A DNA stretch of 41,441 nucleotides from Leptospira biflexa (GTDB lineage Bacteria > Spirochaetota > UBA4802 > UB4802). The position numbers were made by a program, and so were the translations under genes. The stretch is from NCBI GenBank assembly GCA_020721905.1, contig DYLU01000019.1, forward strand, positions 1 to 41,441. Direction: 5' to 3'. The notes beneath the pieces are model-generated. The model saw nothing but the letters and a program-made list of their open reading frames with translations. It made no database searches and was not told the DNA's origin. Shown in pieces: positions 20,801 to 29,006 of the stretch. Within the stretch, counting starts at the first letter, position 1. Each line of letters opens with the position of its first letter.

Positions 20801-20935
20801 TGATATTTCAGGATACTGTATTGGTGGTAAAAGATCCATCTGCAGATTAAACAGTGAAATAACACCAAAAAGGATCATGGCGGTAAATACCATAATCACG
20901 GCAACCGGGCGTTGAACGGTAAATGAAGCAAACAT
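17864..20935 (-). CDS. RND efflux permease, HAE-1/AcrB-like (first of a tandem pair)
   Basis: A 1,023-residue RND permease, paralogous to the next gene. The N-terminus reads FASFTVQRPVAVIMVFTAMI, then LLPPIQYPEISVITLYPGAS and EIEQLITKPIEEAVNSVPGI, all typical of HAE-1 pumps. Helix 4 reads GMLIDCGIVILE: the first relay Asp is present, but the adjacent position, Asp in AcrB and often Asn elsewhere, is Cys. Helix 10/11 has GTIVNNAILLADT. I chose the ATG at 20935, preceded by AAGGGA; the frame extends to 20980, but those residues would overlap the upstream gene. It starts 11 bases after the Ig-like lipoprotein gene and overlaps the second permease by four bases, implying coupled expression and perhaps a heteromeric trimer as in MdtBC. 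Confidence 0.93.
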   Translation of the reverse strand: MFASFTVQRPVAVIMVFTAMILFGVISLFNLQMDLLPPIQYPEISVITLYPGASPTEIEQLITKPIEEAVNSVPGIKRIRSESIEGASLICATLQWGRNIDFALLKTREKVDLVRGMLPQDVYKPIVTRFDPNALPVMNIAITSSHLDSKALRYEVEKNIVPLFERIDGIGNAKITGGKVRLIEVLVNRDSMRAYTVNFQDIVNAIQEAYYNYPAGTITAGNKELIIRTVGEFKSLSDVENVSIKTTKDGKSVFLKHVAKVIDGNKEITSQSFINGTECINLSIIKESGKNTVKVCTKALQLVQKINTKYKHLRCEVFYDGSQYIKSAISNVISSAIMGSIIAFVVLLLFLQNVIASLIIIIAIPVSLCITLICLNLFEISINMMSLGGMTLCVGMLIDCGIVILETIESTKFKNNTIVQDIRGVIENVSPSLLSSTLTSVVIFLPLIFIKGIAGALFTQLAITVTVALMASYIVSVMLIPAIFILLNKDTNHSTLQLHHNKIFTLSKVIHKYLDSINRRYNEILQKLLPSKKIFHGIAIIMVAGGISIFFLDKSLVPHTTQKHFLIRIEMPPGTPLSSTVDYCRYIDSLLAKNPDVLNRLINAGYNPDDYTEYFGKEKNTNIGEIAVTVRNDADATIQWLQKNLHNQSSVKIEYNAQNPELSQVLHFSSGDITFNCTGQSLEEIEQTLQTFFNNSKHIPGVKSYIVNVKKGKPELAIYPDKEKLSSFGLSLLDVASTLHTALYGSIAGKFFEHDNEIDIAVRLDKNFRDSIDDINAIPLQIQNAYIPLQEIARVQQQSGYSSITRKDQQRYIPVSFSIDDGYSSSSVIAAIQKQWNTIIRDSHSTFHVAPEIEETNESIRSLIAILILAILLIYMIIASQFESLGLPLIIMSTVPISLCGSFVFLFISGNSLNIMSLMGSVILIGTIVNNAILLADTVIKFSAHTKNKKSSIISACNTRFMPIIMTSLTTICGLLPLALGLQQGSDLQSPLSIAIIGGMLSGTAFIMILYPSILFMWSGRKK

Positions 20936-20946
20936 ACTATCCCTTT

Positions 20947-22488
20947 TTAATAATTTAAATATAGTGTAAAAGGCATACACATGTAGTTATTATAACTATC
21001 TTTTATCCCATCAGGACCATGTGATATGGATAACCTGTAATACATTGATTGATTATATTCAAGGTCAAACAGGTAAATATCTAATGCTGCATGATTGCCT
21101 GGTGGAATATCAATCTTCCATATTTTTGAGTTTTTGATTACATTTCCTGACTGTACAGTAAATGAAATGTTCTGTATGGCTGAGATATGATTTAATCCAA
21201 TTGATGGTAAGCTGTTGTTCTGGTTATTCAATACAACTCTCAGTATATGTATTTTTTTGTTTTCATTGTTTATCTGCCTGATAAAATAATATGGTGCTGC
21301 CGATTCAATAATATCATCATTTTCCAGGATTCGCACAGGTCCCTGTTCATCAGGGCCATTTTCGCTACAGGGCATCTGGTATATATGTTTTACAGGGATC
21401 CCGTATGGTTCAACTTCTATGGGTAATGAGTTTTCGGCGTCGATAAAAAATGGAAAGCTGTAATCCCTGTCAAGTACATTGCCGGCAATATCCTTTGCCT
21501 GTGTTGAGATGGTTAAAGTATACTGTTGCTTCAGGGCAAAATATGGTGAAACAATTATTTGTAGTGTCCTGTCTGTAATCCAATTGTGCGTGTATTCTAT
21601 AAACGGCGATATGCTGATGCTTTTTTGCGTATCAAGCCGCTGCATGGCTTTGGAAAACGTAATAACGATATTGGCATTTTTATCAACACCGCTGGTAAGC
21701 GTAAATGGTGACAGGCGTAATACTGTGTTTGTTTGCGATGCAAATACTCCTGTTTGCGGGTCGGGTGGGTTTGTTGCATCAGGATTCAGAGTTGGGTTTA
21801 TAAAGTCAGTGCCTGCTTTGAAAATGCTTTTCGTTGTCTCAATAAGAGGATTGCCGGCAACATCACATATTTCATCTGAAAGTGTAATGGTATACAGTAA
21901 TCCGTGAACATAAGGATCATAGGGAGTAAAAGTAAAAACAGTACCATCAGCGCTTAACGTTATATCACCATTCACAAAGGGGCTTAACGAAAATCCGCGG
22001 TACAGCGATTCCAGCCGTACAGGTTCAGAGAATTCCACAACAACAGGTGTAAACGGATTTTCCACAGCTGAGCCATCGACTGGATTTATGGACAGTACAA
22101 CAGGTTTGATTAAATCAGACCCCATTGAAAAAGAAGATACAGCGTCTTTTACTAAATTATTGCCGTTACTATCTTCTGCGCTTGATCTAACTTTTATAGT
22201 GTATACTGTTGCATCTTTACAATCTTCAACAAGTTCATAGTAGAGTATATTACCTTCCCACCTGAAATGTCCCTTTAATTTATGATCGCCTTCTATAGTG
22301 AATGCTTCTTCGGTTTTTGATTTGTCCATAGCTTCAGAAAATTCCACAAAAATCACTGGGCGATAGTTGCTGATTATTGAGCCGTTTGCCGGATGGATTT
22401 GTTTTACCTTTGGTTGATCTAAATCAACAAAATAATTACAGCCATTTATGAATATAGCAGATAGCAAAAGTGCAATAATCATTCTCAT
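20947..22488 (-). CDS. Lipoprotein with SbsA-type Ig-like (Big_5) domains
   Basis: A 513-residue lipoprotein whose signal peptide ends in the lipobox FINGC (Cys17). At least three Big_5-type Ig-like domains follow, each recognisable by a P-x-G-x-pattern start and an FSxxM/P core: HPANGSIISNYRPVIFVEFS, NPVDGSAVENPFTPVVVEFS and the later NANIVITFSKAMQ. Domains are joined by a recurring linker of the type F-x-x-G-S/T-D-hydrophobic-x-x-P (GSDLIKP, GTDFINP). The C-terminal third (from about residue 370) is different and may be a beta-sandwich of its own. AGGAGAT precedes the ATG. Its place between the adaptor and permease genes suggests a structural or scaffolding part of the export system, but this is inference. 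Confidence 0.82.
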   Translation of the reverse strand: MRMIIALLLSAIFINGCNYFVDLDQPKVKQIHPANGSIISNYRPVIFVEFSEAMDKSKTEEAFTIEGDHKLKGHFRWEGNILYYELVEDCKDATVYTIKVRSSAEDSNGNNLVKDAVSSFSMGSDLIKPVVLSINPVDGSAVENPFTPVVVEFSEPVRLESLYRGFSLSPFVNGDITLSADGTVFTFTPYDPYVHGLLYTITLSDEICDVAGNPLIETTKSIFKAGTDFINPTLNPDATNPPDPQTGVFASQTNTVLRLSPFTLTSGVDKNANIVITFSKAMQRLDTQKSISISPFIEYTHNWITDRTLQIIVSPYFALKQQYTLTISTQAKDIAGNVLDRDYSFPFFIDAENSLPIEVEPYGIPVKHIYQMPCSENGPDEQGPVRILENDDIIESAAPYYFIRQINNENKKIHILRVVLNNQNNSLPSIGLNHISAIQNISFTVQSGNVIKNSKIWKIDIPPGNHAALDIYLFDLEYNQSMYYRLSISHGPDGIKDSYNNYMCMPFTLYLNY

Positions 22489-22530
22489 CGATATCTCCTT
22501 TTATATGTAGAATCTCCGGTCACTGTACAA

Positions 22531-23988
22531 TTAATCCTGTGGCTCAAAGTAAAATAGATAGTATATGTCTTCTTTTAATGGTATACCTGTTTGTGCAGTA
22601 ATACCGGTATCTTTGCCTTTAAATGTAAGCTTGTACACATTACCTCCCTCAATTGCTGTCAGGGTAAGTGTCAGCACTGAACTTCCCGATATCCACTGAA
22701 ATCTATTAATATTCCCGCTCATTTCAGGTTGCTCTCCGTATACATATTCAATTCTGGTATTGTCGGGTATTGAGTTTCGTGCCATATCAGTTGAAAAAGT
22801 GATGGTTAACGTGTATGTGTTGTTTTGATCGGTTAGCTCAGGTCCTAAAGTGTTTAGTTCATTAAATGGTGTAAGTTCTGCCGGACCATTTGCAGTTTCA
22901 TTACACACAGCCTGTACAATGGATGGGTGTTGTGACAGCGCACCGTTGGTAATAATGTATATACAAAGATCATCAAGCAACGCATTACCTGCTTTGTCTT
23001 GTAAGCTGGTGGTAATTAAAAACTCATACTGCATAGTGGGTTTAAGACTTTGTGCAAAACGAATGATACAGCTGGTGGAGGATGCATTCCATAGCGGCTG
23101 CCATGAAACTGCAGGGTTAATAATCAACGCCTTTAAAAGTGTTGATTCATTAATTGGTTCGTTAAACTCAAGTATAAGCTCATCGTTTATATTTGCACCT
23201 TCAAATACAGTAAAGTTTGCAGCGTCAGCCATGTTTTCAGTAATTGAGGTGGTGTAAATACCGGTAATCTGAGGACGCACATATTCAGTGCCCGTTTTGA
23301 AACGGAATGCATACTGATTGATGATGGTATTGCCGGATGTGTCGGCACAATTGGTTGGGATGGCTACCTCATACCATGTATTAAACTCAAGTGGTTCCTG
23401 AGGGTACAGGGTAATTGCTGTAGTATGACTATCCCATCCAAAGGTATAGGAAATGGCAGGTGTGATACGTATACGTTTTTGTACGGATTCAATATTCATT
23501 GGCTCAGAAAAATATATCGTGATGATAGCATTTAACGGAACGTTAAGAGCGTTATCCTGTGGCGTGATGCTTATAACAGTGGGGTTAGTAATATCCACTC
23601 CAGCATAAAACCGCGATATGTGTTGTGTTGTTAGTGTGTTATTGTCTGTATCGCTGGCACTTTTATCTACTATAAGGCGATAGTAACCGGGTAGTAAATT
23701 CTTTTCAGGGAAAAAGGTCATTATCCGGTTACTATCGCCCCACTCAAATGATCCGTTGATATATATTAATTCAGTTTCACCGTACAATAACGAAAATGCT
23801 TTCTGCGTTATGTCTTTATTCATTGACTTTGAAAATCGTATACGTATTATTGTTGAGGTGCTTACCTGTGCCTGGTCAGCAGGAGTATATGAAACAATTT
23901 CAGGAGGAGTTATATCATACCCGCATGAAAACAATCCTACGAACACCAAAATCAGCATTTTTATTTTTACACACATATTACCCTTCAT
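22531..23988 (-). CDS. Lipoprotein with SbsA-type Ig-like (Big_5) domains
   Basis: A 485-residue paralogue of the following gene. The signal peptide ends in VGLFSCG, a relaxed lipobox of the kind spirochaetes use. Four Ig-like repeats can be traced: YTPADQAQVSTSTIIRIRFS, TPQDNALNVPLNAIITIYFS, then one with NDELILEFNEPINES, and a last with TLTITFSTDMARNS. The same G-x-D/E-hydrophobic-x-x-P linkers (GVDITNP, GTEYVRP) join them. GGAGG sits five bases before the ATG at 23988, so I chose that one over ATGs at 24000 and 23976. This start lies 11 bases inside the adaptor gene. The function is unknown; Big_5 repeats usually serve as rigid spacers or carbohydrate/surface-binding modules. Confidence 0.82.
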   Translation of the reverse strand: MKGNMCVKIKMLILVFVGLFSCGYDITPPEIVSYTPADQAQVSTSTIIRIRFSKSMNKDITQKAFSLLYGETELIYINGSFEWGDSNRIMTFFPEKNLLPGYYRLIVDKSASDTDNNTLTTQHISRFYAGVDITNPTVISITPQDNALNVPLNAIITIYFSEPMNIESVQKRIRITPAISYTFGWDSHTTAITLYPQEPLEFNTWYEVAIPTNCADTSGNTIINQYAFRFKTGTEYVRPQITGIYTTSITENMADAANFTVFEGANINDELILEFNEPINESTLLKALIINPAVSWQPLWNASSTSCIIRFAQSLKPTMQYEFLITTSLQDKAGNALLDDLCIYIITNGALSQHPSIVQAVCNETANGPAELTPFNELNTLGPELTDQNNTYTLTITFSTDMARNSIPDNTRIEYVYGEQPEMSGNINRFQWISGSSVLTLTLTAIEGGNVYKLTFKGKDTGITAQTGIPLKEDIYYLFYFEPQD

Positions 23989-25399
23989 TTGTTCCTCCAC
24001 TATGCTGTGATGTAGTTTGAATAACTTTTACCTTTGCATTATCGTATAAAAGATTAATGCGCGAATTGGCTATTGTATCACCCGAGGATAATCCTGCTGC
24101 AATCAGGGCATACTGTTCGTTGATGCGTTCCTGTATTGTGACAGGTGTTTCAAATGCCATATTATTTTTAATCTGATAAACGACGGGCCTGTGACCATCT
24201 TTAATTGCTGACAGAGGAATAACTATGGCATCAGGAATGGTTCCGGTATGTATAGTGGCCCGTGCAAACATACCGGGCACAAGCTCATTGGCAGGGTTTG
24301 AGCTAAGAATTTTTACTTCAGCGGTTCTGCTTGATGCGTCAACTATGGGGCTGATTAAACATACACTGCCCGTAATCTTTTTTTTGTCAAGGGCGTCTAT
24401 GGCAAGTTTCACACTTTGTCCTTTTTTTATTAAAGGGAGATCCTTTTCATTTATCTGTACAATACAGTAAACATGGGCGGTATTAATAATGACAAAAAGA
24501 TTGGTATCTTCGCTCACCTTTTCGCCAATATCTATAGACCGTATGGCAACGGTACCATTTATTGGCGAAACGATAGTAGCTTCTTTTATGTTGGTTTTGA
24601 TAATCTCAATTTGAGTGGTAATCTGCTGAACATGACTTTGTGCAGCATCACATTCTGCCTGTTCCATTGCAGTGTTGATTTTTAATATCAGTTTATTTTT
24701 TTCTTCATCTGCTGATGGAATGGCAAAACCAGCTTTTTTGATGTCGCTGTCGCGATAGCCAATGACAAGTGTTTCATAATCTTTTTTAGCCTGCAGAAAC
24801 TGGGTTTTGACTGTATGGTAATTTGTTTTAAGTGAGTTCAATTCGGTTTCAGTGACACCACCTGCTTTAAAAAGCTGCTCTTTCTTTTTCAGGACATCTT
24901 CAGTATTTTTCAGGGTTACGTATTTATCCGCAAGTTCCAGTTTTACCTTAGCAATTGCCTTCAGGCGCTGTTCAACGCTATGCTGCGACTGAATTAATCT
25001 TTCCCGGGCAAGTCTTACATTAGCTTTTGCTTTTTCAAGTTCTGCCTGCGCTTCCTTTAGCTGAAGCTCAAGAGGGTAGGTTTCAATTTTAGCAAGCATC
25101 TGTCCCTTTTTAACGTATGCACCCTGTTCAACAAATATCTTTTCAACCCGTCCAAATACCTTTGATGAAATAATAGCTTTGTCTTTATACTGGATGCTCC
25201 CAACAGCTGAAATGCTTTTAATGATAGTTTGCGGAATAATTGTTAATGTTTCTATCTCAACTACGGATTGTATATCACCAACATTGCTTCTGGTAATAAG
25301 AAGCGAAACAATACCATATACTATCGATAATACCATGCAGAGCAATACTGCAAACATAACCTTTTTTTTGTGCGTTATTAACACATACACTATTTCCAT
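23978..25399 (-). CDS. RND/HlyD-type periplasmic adaptor (membrane fusion protein)
   Basis: A 473-residue adaptor that links the permease to the TolC-type channel in the periplasm. It has one N-terminal membrane helix (about residues 14-36). Half a lipoyl domain follows (SSKVFGRVEKIFVEQGAYVKKGQMLAKIET), then a long coiled-coil hairpin (about 108-260, rich in Glu/Lys/Ala/Gln). The second lipoyl half reads ATIVSPINGTVAIRSIDIGEKV, and the beta-barrel and membrane-proximal parts include VPGMFARATIHTG and ALIAAGLSSGDTIA. The hairpin is longer than in AcrA. The start codon overlaps the TolC stop as TAATG with GGAG just upstream, so translation is coupled. Confidence 0.93.
   Translation of the reverse strand: MEIVYVLITHKKKVMFAVLLCMVLSIVYGIVSLLITRSNVGDIQSVVEIETLTIIPQTIIKSISAVGSIQYKDKAIISSKVFGRVEKIFVEQGAYVKKGQMLAKIETYPLELQLKEAQAELEKAKANVRLARERLIQSQHSVEQRLKAIAKVKLELADKYVTLKNTEDVLKKKEQLFKAGGVTETELNSLKTNYHTVKTQFLQAKKDYETLVIGYRDSDIKKAGFAIPSADEEKNKLILKINTAMEQAECDAAQSHVQQITTQIEIIKTNIKEATIVSPINGTVAIRSIDIGEKVSEDTNLFVIINTAHVYCIVQINEKDLPLIKKGQSVKLAIDALDKKKITGSVCLISPIVDASSRTAEVKILSSNPANELVPGMFARATIHTGTIPDAIVIPLSAIKDGHRPVVYQIKNNMAFETPVTIQERINEQYALIAAGLSSGDTIANSRINLLYDNAKVKVIQTTSQHSGGTNEG
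23994..23998 (-). promoter_or_regulatory. Ribosome binding site inside the adaptor gene
   Basis: GGAGG on the minus strand, five bases before the ATG at 23988. It lies within the last codons of the RND adaptor gene, so the Ig-like lipoprotein is translated from an overlapping site. Confidence 0.65.
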
Positions 25400-26766
25400 T
25401 ATGGTGCTCCTTTACATAAAGATTCCTGCGATAAGCCAACAGCATTTTCCAATAATGCTATTCCAATGAATACATCAGTAATGGCAGACTGCAGTTGCAA
25501 GCGTGCCTGTGAAAGTTCTACTAATGTTTTTAAAACATCATAGCGGGTAATATCACCAAGTCGTACACGCTCGTTTTCAATATGTGCCTGTTTTTCAAGT
25601 AGCAGCACCCGTTGCTGTGCTATCTCTACTTTTTTTGTTGATTCGGTTAAACTATCATACGCCTTTGAAACATCAGTTGCTATAGATCGCTTGAGCTGTT
25701 CGTGGGTTAGAGTTGCCTGAGTATATGCTGTTTCAGTATCAACTATATTTCGTAAAAATTCCGGGGTATTGTATACCTGTAATGAAGCATTGTTATCAGA
25801 AGCAGTGATGTTCCCATTATCCTTTTTGCCATAGCTCTGGCTGGCATTGACGGTGTTTCCAAAAAGAGCACTGGTAACTGATATGCCTACATTCCATGTT
25901 TGTTTATTCATTGGGAATTGGTCGCCGGTGTAGCCATAGCTTGCAAAGATTTGTATCTTTGGCATATAATAGTAGCGTGCAAGCTCATATTCCTTTTGTG
26001 TTTTTATTACTGTATAGTGGCTTTTTTTCAGTTCGTTCCGTTGTTTTAAGGCCAATGCAATGAGACGTTCTTTTGAAGGCAATGATTCATAGCCAACGGC
26101 ATTATACAGAGGGTCAGCCATTGCAATTTTTGAAGGCTCTATACCAAGCATGTTTGCAAAATCACTGAGTGCATTGGCGTAATCATTTTGAGCGGTAATA
26201 CTATTGTATTGGGCTTCCGCAATTTTACCATCCACCTGAATAAGCTCTAATTCAGTAGCCATACCTAATCTTTGCTGTGCAGTGATAATCTGCTTTTGGA
26301 GGGCAAGGCTTTCTAATAGCAGATTATAGATGTCCATTGCCTTTTTCTTTTTTTGTAAATCAAAGTACGCTTTTTTTGTTTTCAGGATGATAGCGTTTTT
26401 TTCTATGTTATACTCTTCTATGGCAAGCAATGATTCTAATTCAGAGATGGAATATGCAATAAAAGATTTTCTGCTTGTGAAGATATCATACTGCATGGTA
26501 CACAGTAGTGATTGATTGCGCATGTCCTGTTCGCGTATAGCAACGTTATCCTGATTGGTATATTGCACAGTAACGTAGGGGAGTAGTTCCCGCCAGCGCT
26601 CATGAATGATGAGTCGTGAAGATTGTATTTTTGCTTTTAGTGACGTTAACGTAATGCTGTTACGGAGTGCATATTCAATAGCTGAATTAAGTGTAAATGC
26701 TTCATGCTCTGTTGCAAAAGCAAGTGTGACAATCATAATGAATGTCATACAAAGTACTTGTTTCAT
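25399..26766 (-). CDS. TolC-family outer-membrane efflux protein
   Basis: A 455-residue outer-membrane channel of the OEP/TolC family. The signal peptide is cleaved after AFA (about residue 18). The two-fold OEP repeat is visible: FTLNSAIEYALRNSITLTSLKAKI opens the first half, ending near ALSDFANMLGIEP. The second half begins with ERLIALALKQRNELKKSHYTV, with SFGYTGDQ-like ASYGYTGDQFPMNKQTWNVGIS, and ends in ARLQLQSAITDVFIGIALLENAVG, the usual closing helix. The start overlaps the previous lipoprotein stop as ATGA. It should dock with the adaptor and the RND permeases encoded downstream. Confidence 0.93.
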   Translation of the reverse strand: MKQVLCMTFIMIVTLAFATEHEAFTLNSAIEYALRNSITLTSLKAKIQSSRLIIHERWRELLPYVTVQYTNQDNVAIREQDMRNQSLLCTMQYDIFTSRKSFIAYSISELESLLAIEEYNIEKNAIILKTKKAYFDLQKKKKAMDIYNLLLESLALQKQIITAQQRLGMATELELIQVDGKIAEAQYNSITAQNDYANALSDFANMLGIEPSKIAMADPLYNAVGYESLPSKERLIALALKQRNELKKSHYTVIKTQKEYELARYYYMPKIQIFASYGYTGDQFPMNKQTWNVGISVTSALFGNTVNASQSYGKKDNGNITASDNNASLQVYNTPEFLRNIVDTETAYTQATLTHEQLKRSIATDVSKAYDSLTESTKKVEIAQQRVLLLEKQAHIENERVRLGDITRYDVLKTLVELSQARLQLQSAITDVFIGIALLENAVGLSQESLCKGAP

Positions 26767-27227
26767 TTCTTCTGCACCATATCATCAATTTTTTGTGCAA
26801 TGGTTTGTGCCACCTTCGTTTGATCATCGCTGCGCTGTATATCAATAGTTTGTGAACTTAACTGTATGGTTGCAACATGTCCTGATGCATCATGAATTGT
26901 GACATACAGTAAAAGATTCTGCACAGGGGATAAAATATCACCGGTAGTGGTAATAAATACGTCAACGAATGCTTTGTAGCGATAATCAGATTGATGAAAG
27001 GATTGCATAAAATATGACGCAGCTTTGAAATTGTGTTTTTGCAGGTAAAAGACAATGTTTGATGCCAATGCATCCTTGATGTCCGTGTATCCCTGATGAT
27101 GAATACGGACATCCTCAAGGTAAATTGAATCAGTGGTAATATTTCCTGTGGATACCGTTTGTACCTTCATGCTTTTGCATGCGACAAATACAAGCAAGAC
27201 TATACATATCCATTTGCACGATTTCAT
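26763..27227 (-). CDS. Small lipoprotein of unknown function in the RND operon
   Basis: A 154-residue protein with a signal peptide ending in VFVACKS, a likely lipobox with Cys17. I do not recognise the mature part. It has an alpha/beta pattern with a segment ALASNIVFYLQKHNFKAASYF, resembling small outer-membrane-lipoprotein folds that form a beta sheet with two helices, and a C-terminal helix RSDDQTKVAQTIAQKIDDMV. Its place two bases after a TPR lipoprotein gene, with ATGA overlap into the TolC gene, argues for an accessory role in assembling or opening the channel. That is inferred from context alone. Confidence 0.7.
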   Translation of the reverse strand: MKSCKWICIVLLVFVACKSMKVQTVSTGNITTDSIYLEDVRIHHQGYTDIKDALASNIVFYLQKHNFKAASYFMQSFHQSDYRYKAFVDVFITTTGDILSPVQNLLLYVTIHDASGHVATIQLSSQTIDIQRSDDQTKVAQTIAQKIDDMVQKK

Positions 27228-27229
27228 GA

Positions 27230-27817
27230 TTATTTCTCCATTGTATAATCGATATCAAAGTCTGTAATTGCCCTGACCATTGCTGTATGTTTTAATGAAC
27301 GCTCTTCCAGCCCTATATCAGAATAGATTGATGCCAGCTTTTTGTGAATCAGCATAATATAGTGATAATTGATAAATGCCTTATGAAAGGTAAGAATGGC
27401 ATCGTCATACTCTTTGTCTGCATACTGCAGGTTTCCAAGAAGATACAATGCCGTAGGATCATGCGGTGAATGTATCAGTGCTTTATTGAGGAGCTCTTGT
27501 GCTTTCCGGGATTTATTTTGTCTGATATACCAGCGGGCATACAGTATGTACCCCTGTGTACTGTTTGTAAGTGAAATATATTGCCGAACTGTATCTTTAA
27601 AGCCGGTATCATTCGTGAAGAAATAAATTTTAGAAAGCAGCAGCAATGCTTCAGGTGTTTTAGCTTCATTAATGGATTGAATACATAGTTCTTTTGCAGT
27701 TGTGAAATTTTTTTCAATGTATTGTGCAAAGGCACGATTATATAGTGACTTTGCTTTTTGAGCATCGGAACATGATGAAAGTAAAATACATATACAGAGT
27801 ATGCATTGATATTTCAT
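27230..27817 (-). CDS. TPR-repeat lipoprotein in the RND operon
   Basis: A 195-residue lipoprotein; the signal peptide ends in ILLSSCSD. The mature part is helical with TPR-like repeats: AKSLYNRAFAQYIEKNFTTAKELC, YILYARWYIRQNKSRKAQELLNKALIHSPHDP, ALYLLGNLQYADKEYDDAILTFHKAF and IHKKLASIYSDIGLEERSLKH. The third is the clearest, with the W/L-G-Y-A-F-A-P type spacing. TPR lipoproteins usually act as scaffolds for envelope complexes. It overlaps the first gene by four bases (ATGA) and is separated from the next by two. Confidence 0.78.
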   Translation of the reverse strand: MKYQCILCICILLSSCSDAQKAKSLYNRAFAQYIEKNFTTAKELCIQSINEAKTPEALLLLSKIYFFTNDTGFKDTVRQYISLTNSTQGYILYARWYIRQNKSRKAQELLNKALIHSPHDPTALYLLGNLQYADKEYDDAILTFHKAFINYHYIMLIHKKLASIYSDIGLEERSLKHTAMVRAITDFDIDYTMEK

Positions 27818-28569
27818 TGTGCCACCCTCACTTGATTAAAAAGTGTCAAAACAGCTGCATTAATGAGTTCTTTTTCATGAAGAATTATATTTGCCTCGTT
27901 ATAGTATTCACTAAAGTTGTCTGTAACTGATACCGCTGGTGTATCTTTAACCCACTGTTTTAATTTTTTGGAATATGAATAATCGCAGGTAATTGTTTTG
28001 TATATAATAGGTTCCTGAATAAGGTTTTTACTTAGAAGCAGGTCAAATGATGTTAATGTTACATCGCCCCGCCATAGTATTGTTTCATTAACCGCAATAC
28101 ACACGCTTATTGATGCAATGTAGTAGCTTATGTGATGATCATAATGAGAGGTATCATCAGCGTGTTCTAATGGAATGGTTTCTGTTTGTTTTGTGAGCTG
28201 AATGGAATCAATGATGCAAACCGCATCATAATTTGGTATAACAGTTTCTTCTTTGAAAAGTTCATTGCTGCTTTCCTGCTTCAGGATAAGAAATCCATTA
28301 CGAAGTAGCGTTTTCTGGATTGCCTGATTCCAGATCGGCAGGGCATCATCAGGTTTGGTTTCTGATGGTGGGTATTGAATTAATATTTTTTTTACATGTG
28401 CCGGTAAAGGATGATAGGCAACAATATCAATGCTGTGGAACCTGTTGTAATTGGGTATAGTGAATGATTCCTTTATAATGACCTGTTGCGGTTTGGGATC
28501 AACTTTTGCACTTGCACAGGATATTATTATTAATGTACAAACGCATAGTTTTATTGGTATACGGTACAT
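27814..28569 (-). CDS. Lipoprotein of unknown function, first gene of the RND operon
   Basis: A 251-residue lipoprotein with a signal peptide ending in LIIISCAS (Cys18). The family is not recognised. After a Lys/Gln/Ile linker it has a mixed alpha/beta stretch with a segment IWNQAIQKTLLRNGFLILKQ and a later series of strands (YDAVCIIDSIQLT, YYIASISVCIAVNETILWRGDV). The pattern of a helix followed by 'hydrophobic-D-hydrophobic' strands and a reported 'internal' ligand-like region recalls LpoB/CsgG-like outer-membrane lipoproteins, but I cannot claim this. AAGGAGG ideally precedes the ATG. Phased A-tracts lie 42-98 bases upstream. It overlaps the TPR gene as ATGA. Confidence 0.72.
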   Translation of the reverse strand: MYRIPIKLCVCTLIIISCASAKVDPKPQQVIIKESFTIPNYNRFHSIDIVAYHPLPAHVKKILIQYPPSETKPDDALPIWNQAIQKTLLRNGFLILKQESSNELFKEETVIPNYDAVCIIDSIQLTKQTETIPLEHADDTSHYDHHISYYIASISVCIAVNETILWRGDVTLTSFDLLLSKNLIQEPIIYKTITCDYSYSKKLKQWVKDTPAVSVTDNFSEYYNEANIILHEKELINAAVLTLFNQVRVAQ

Positions 28570-28610
28570 AATTCCTCCTTGAGTGTTTATGTATTAATAC
28601 GCTCTGGCAG

Positions 28611-28666
28611 AAAAATTTTTAAAAGATTTGGAAAAATTTTTAAAAATTTTTAAGATTTTTTAAAAG
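28611..28666. promoter_or_regulatory. Helically phased A/T-tracts upstream of the RND operon
   Basis: Three copies of AAAAATTTTT start at 28611, 28632 and 28642, and a fourth, ATTTTTTAAAAG, starts at 28655. The spacings of 21 and 10 bases are about two turns and one turn of DNA, so the tract should be intrinsically curved. It lies just upstream of the first gene's ribosome site, where a promoter or a nucleoid-protein site would be. Confidence 0.55.
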
Positions 28667-29006
28667 AAAATCCTGATTTTAGTATGTTTAAAAGAAATAG
28701 AATACAGGTATTATCATAGCGATGAAGATTTTTTGATTTAATGATTTAAAATATAAAAAAAGCGGGAATTTTATTTCGGTGATTTCAGGCAATTTTAAAT
28801 CGGTGGTGACATTAAAGAAAGTTAAAAATAACGGTTATATGTTGTTATATTTTGTAACACATTGTAATGGTAAAGATGTTATATTGCTATAGTATGATAA
28901 AGATATGTGCTTTTTTCTGAAACGTAGTTAATTGTTGGTGTGTGTTCAACGTACAGGATGAAAAGTAAATGGAGAATTTTAAATGTTGGATTTAGTATGA
29001 AAAGTC

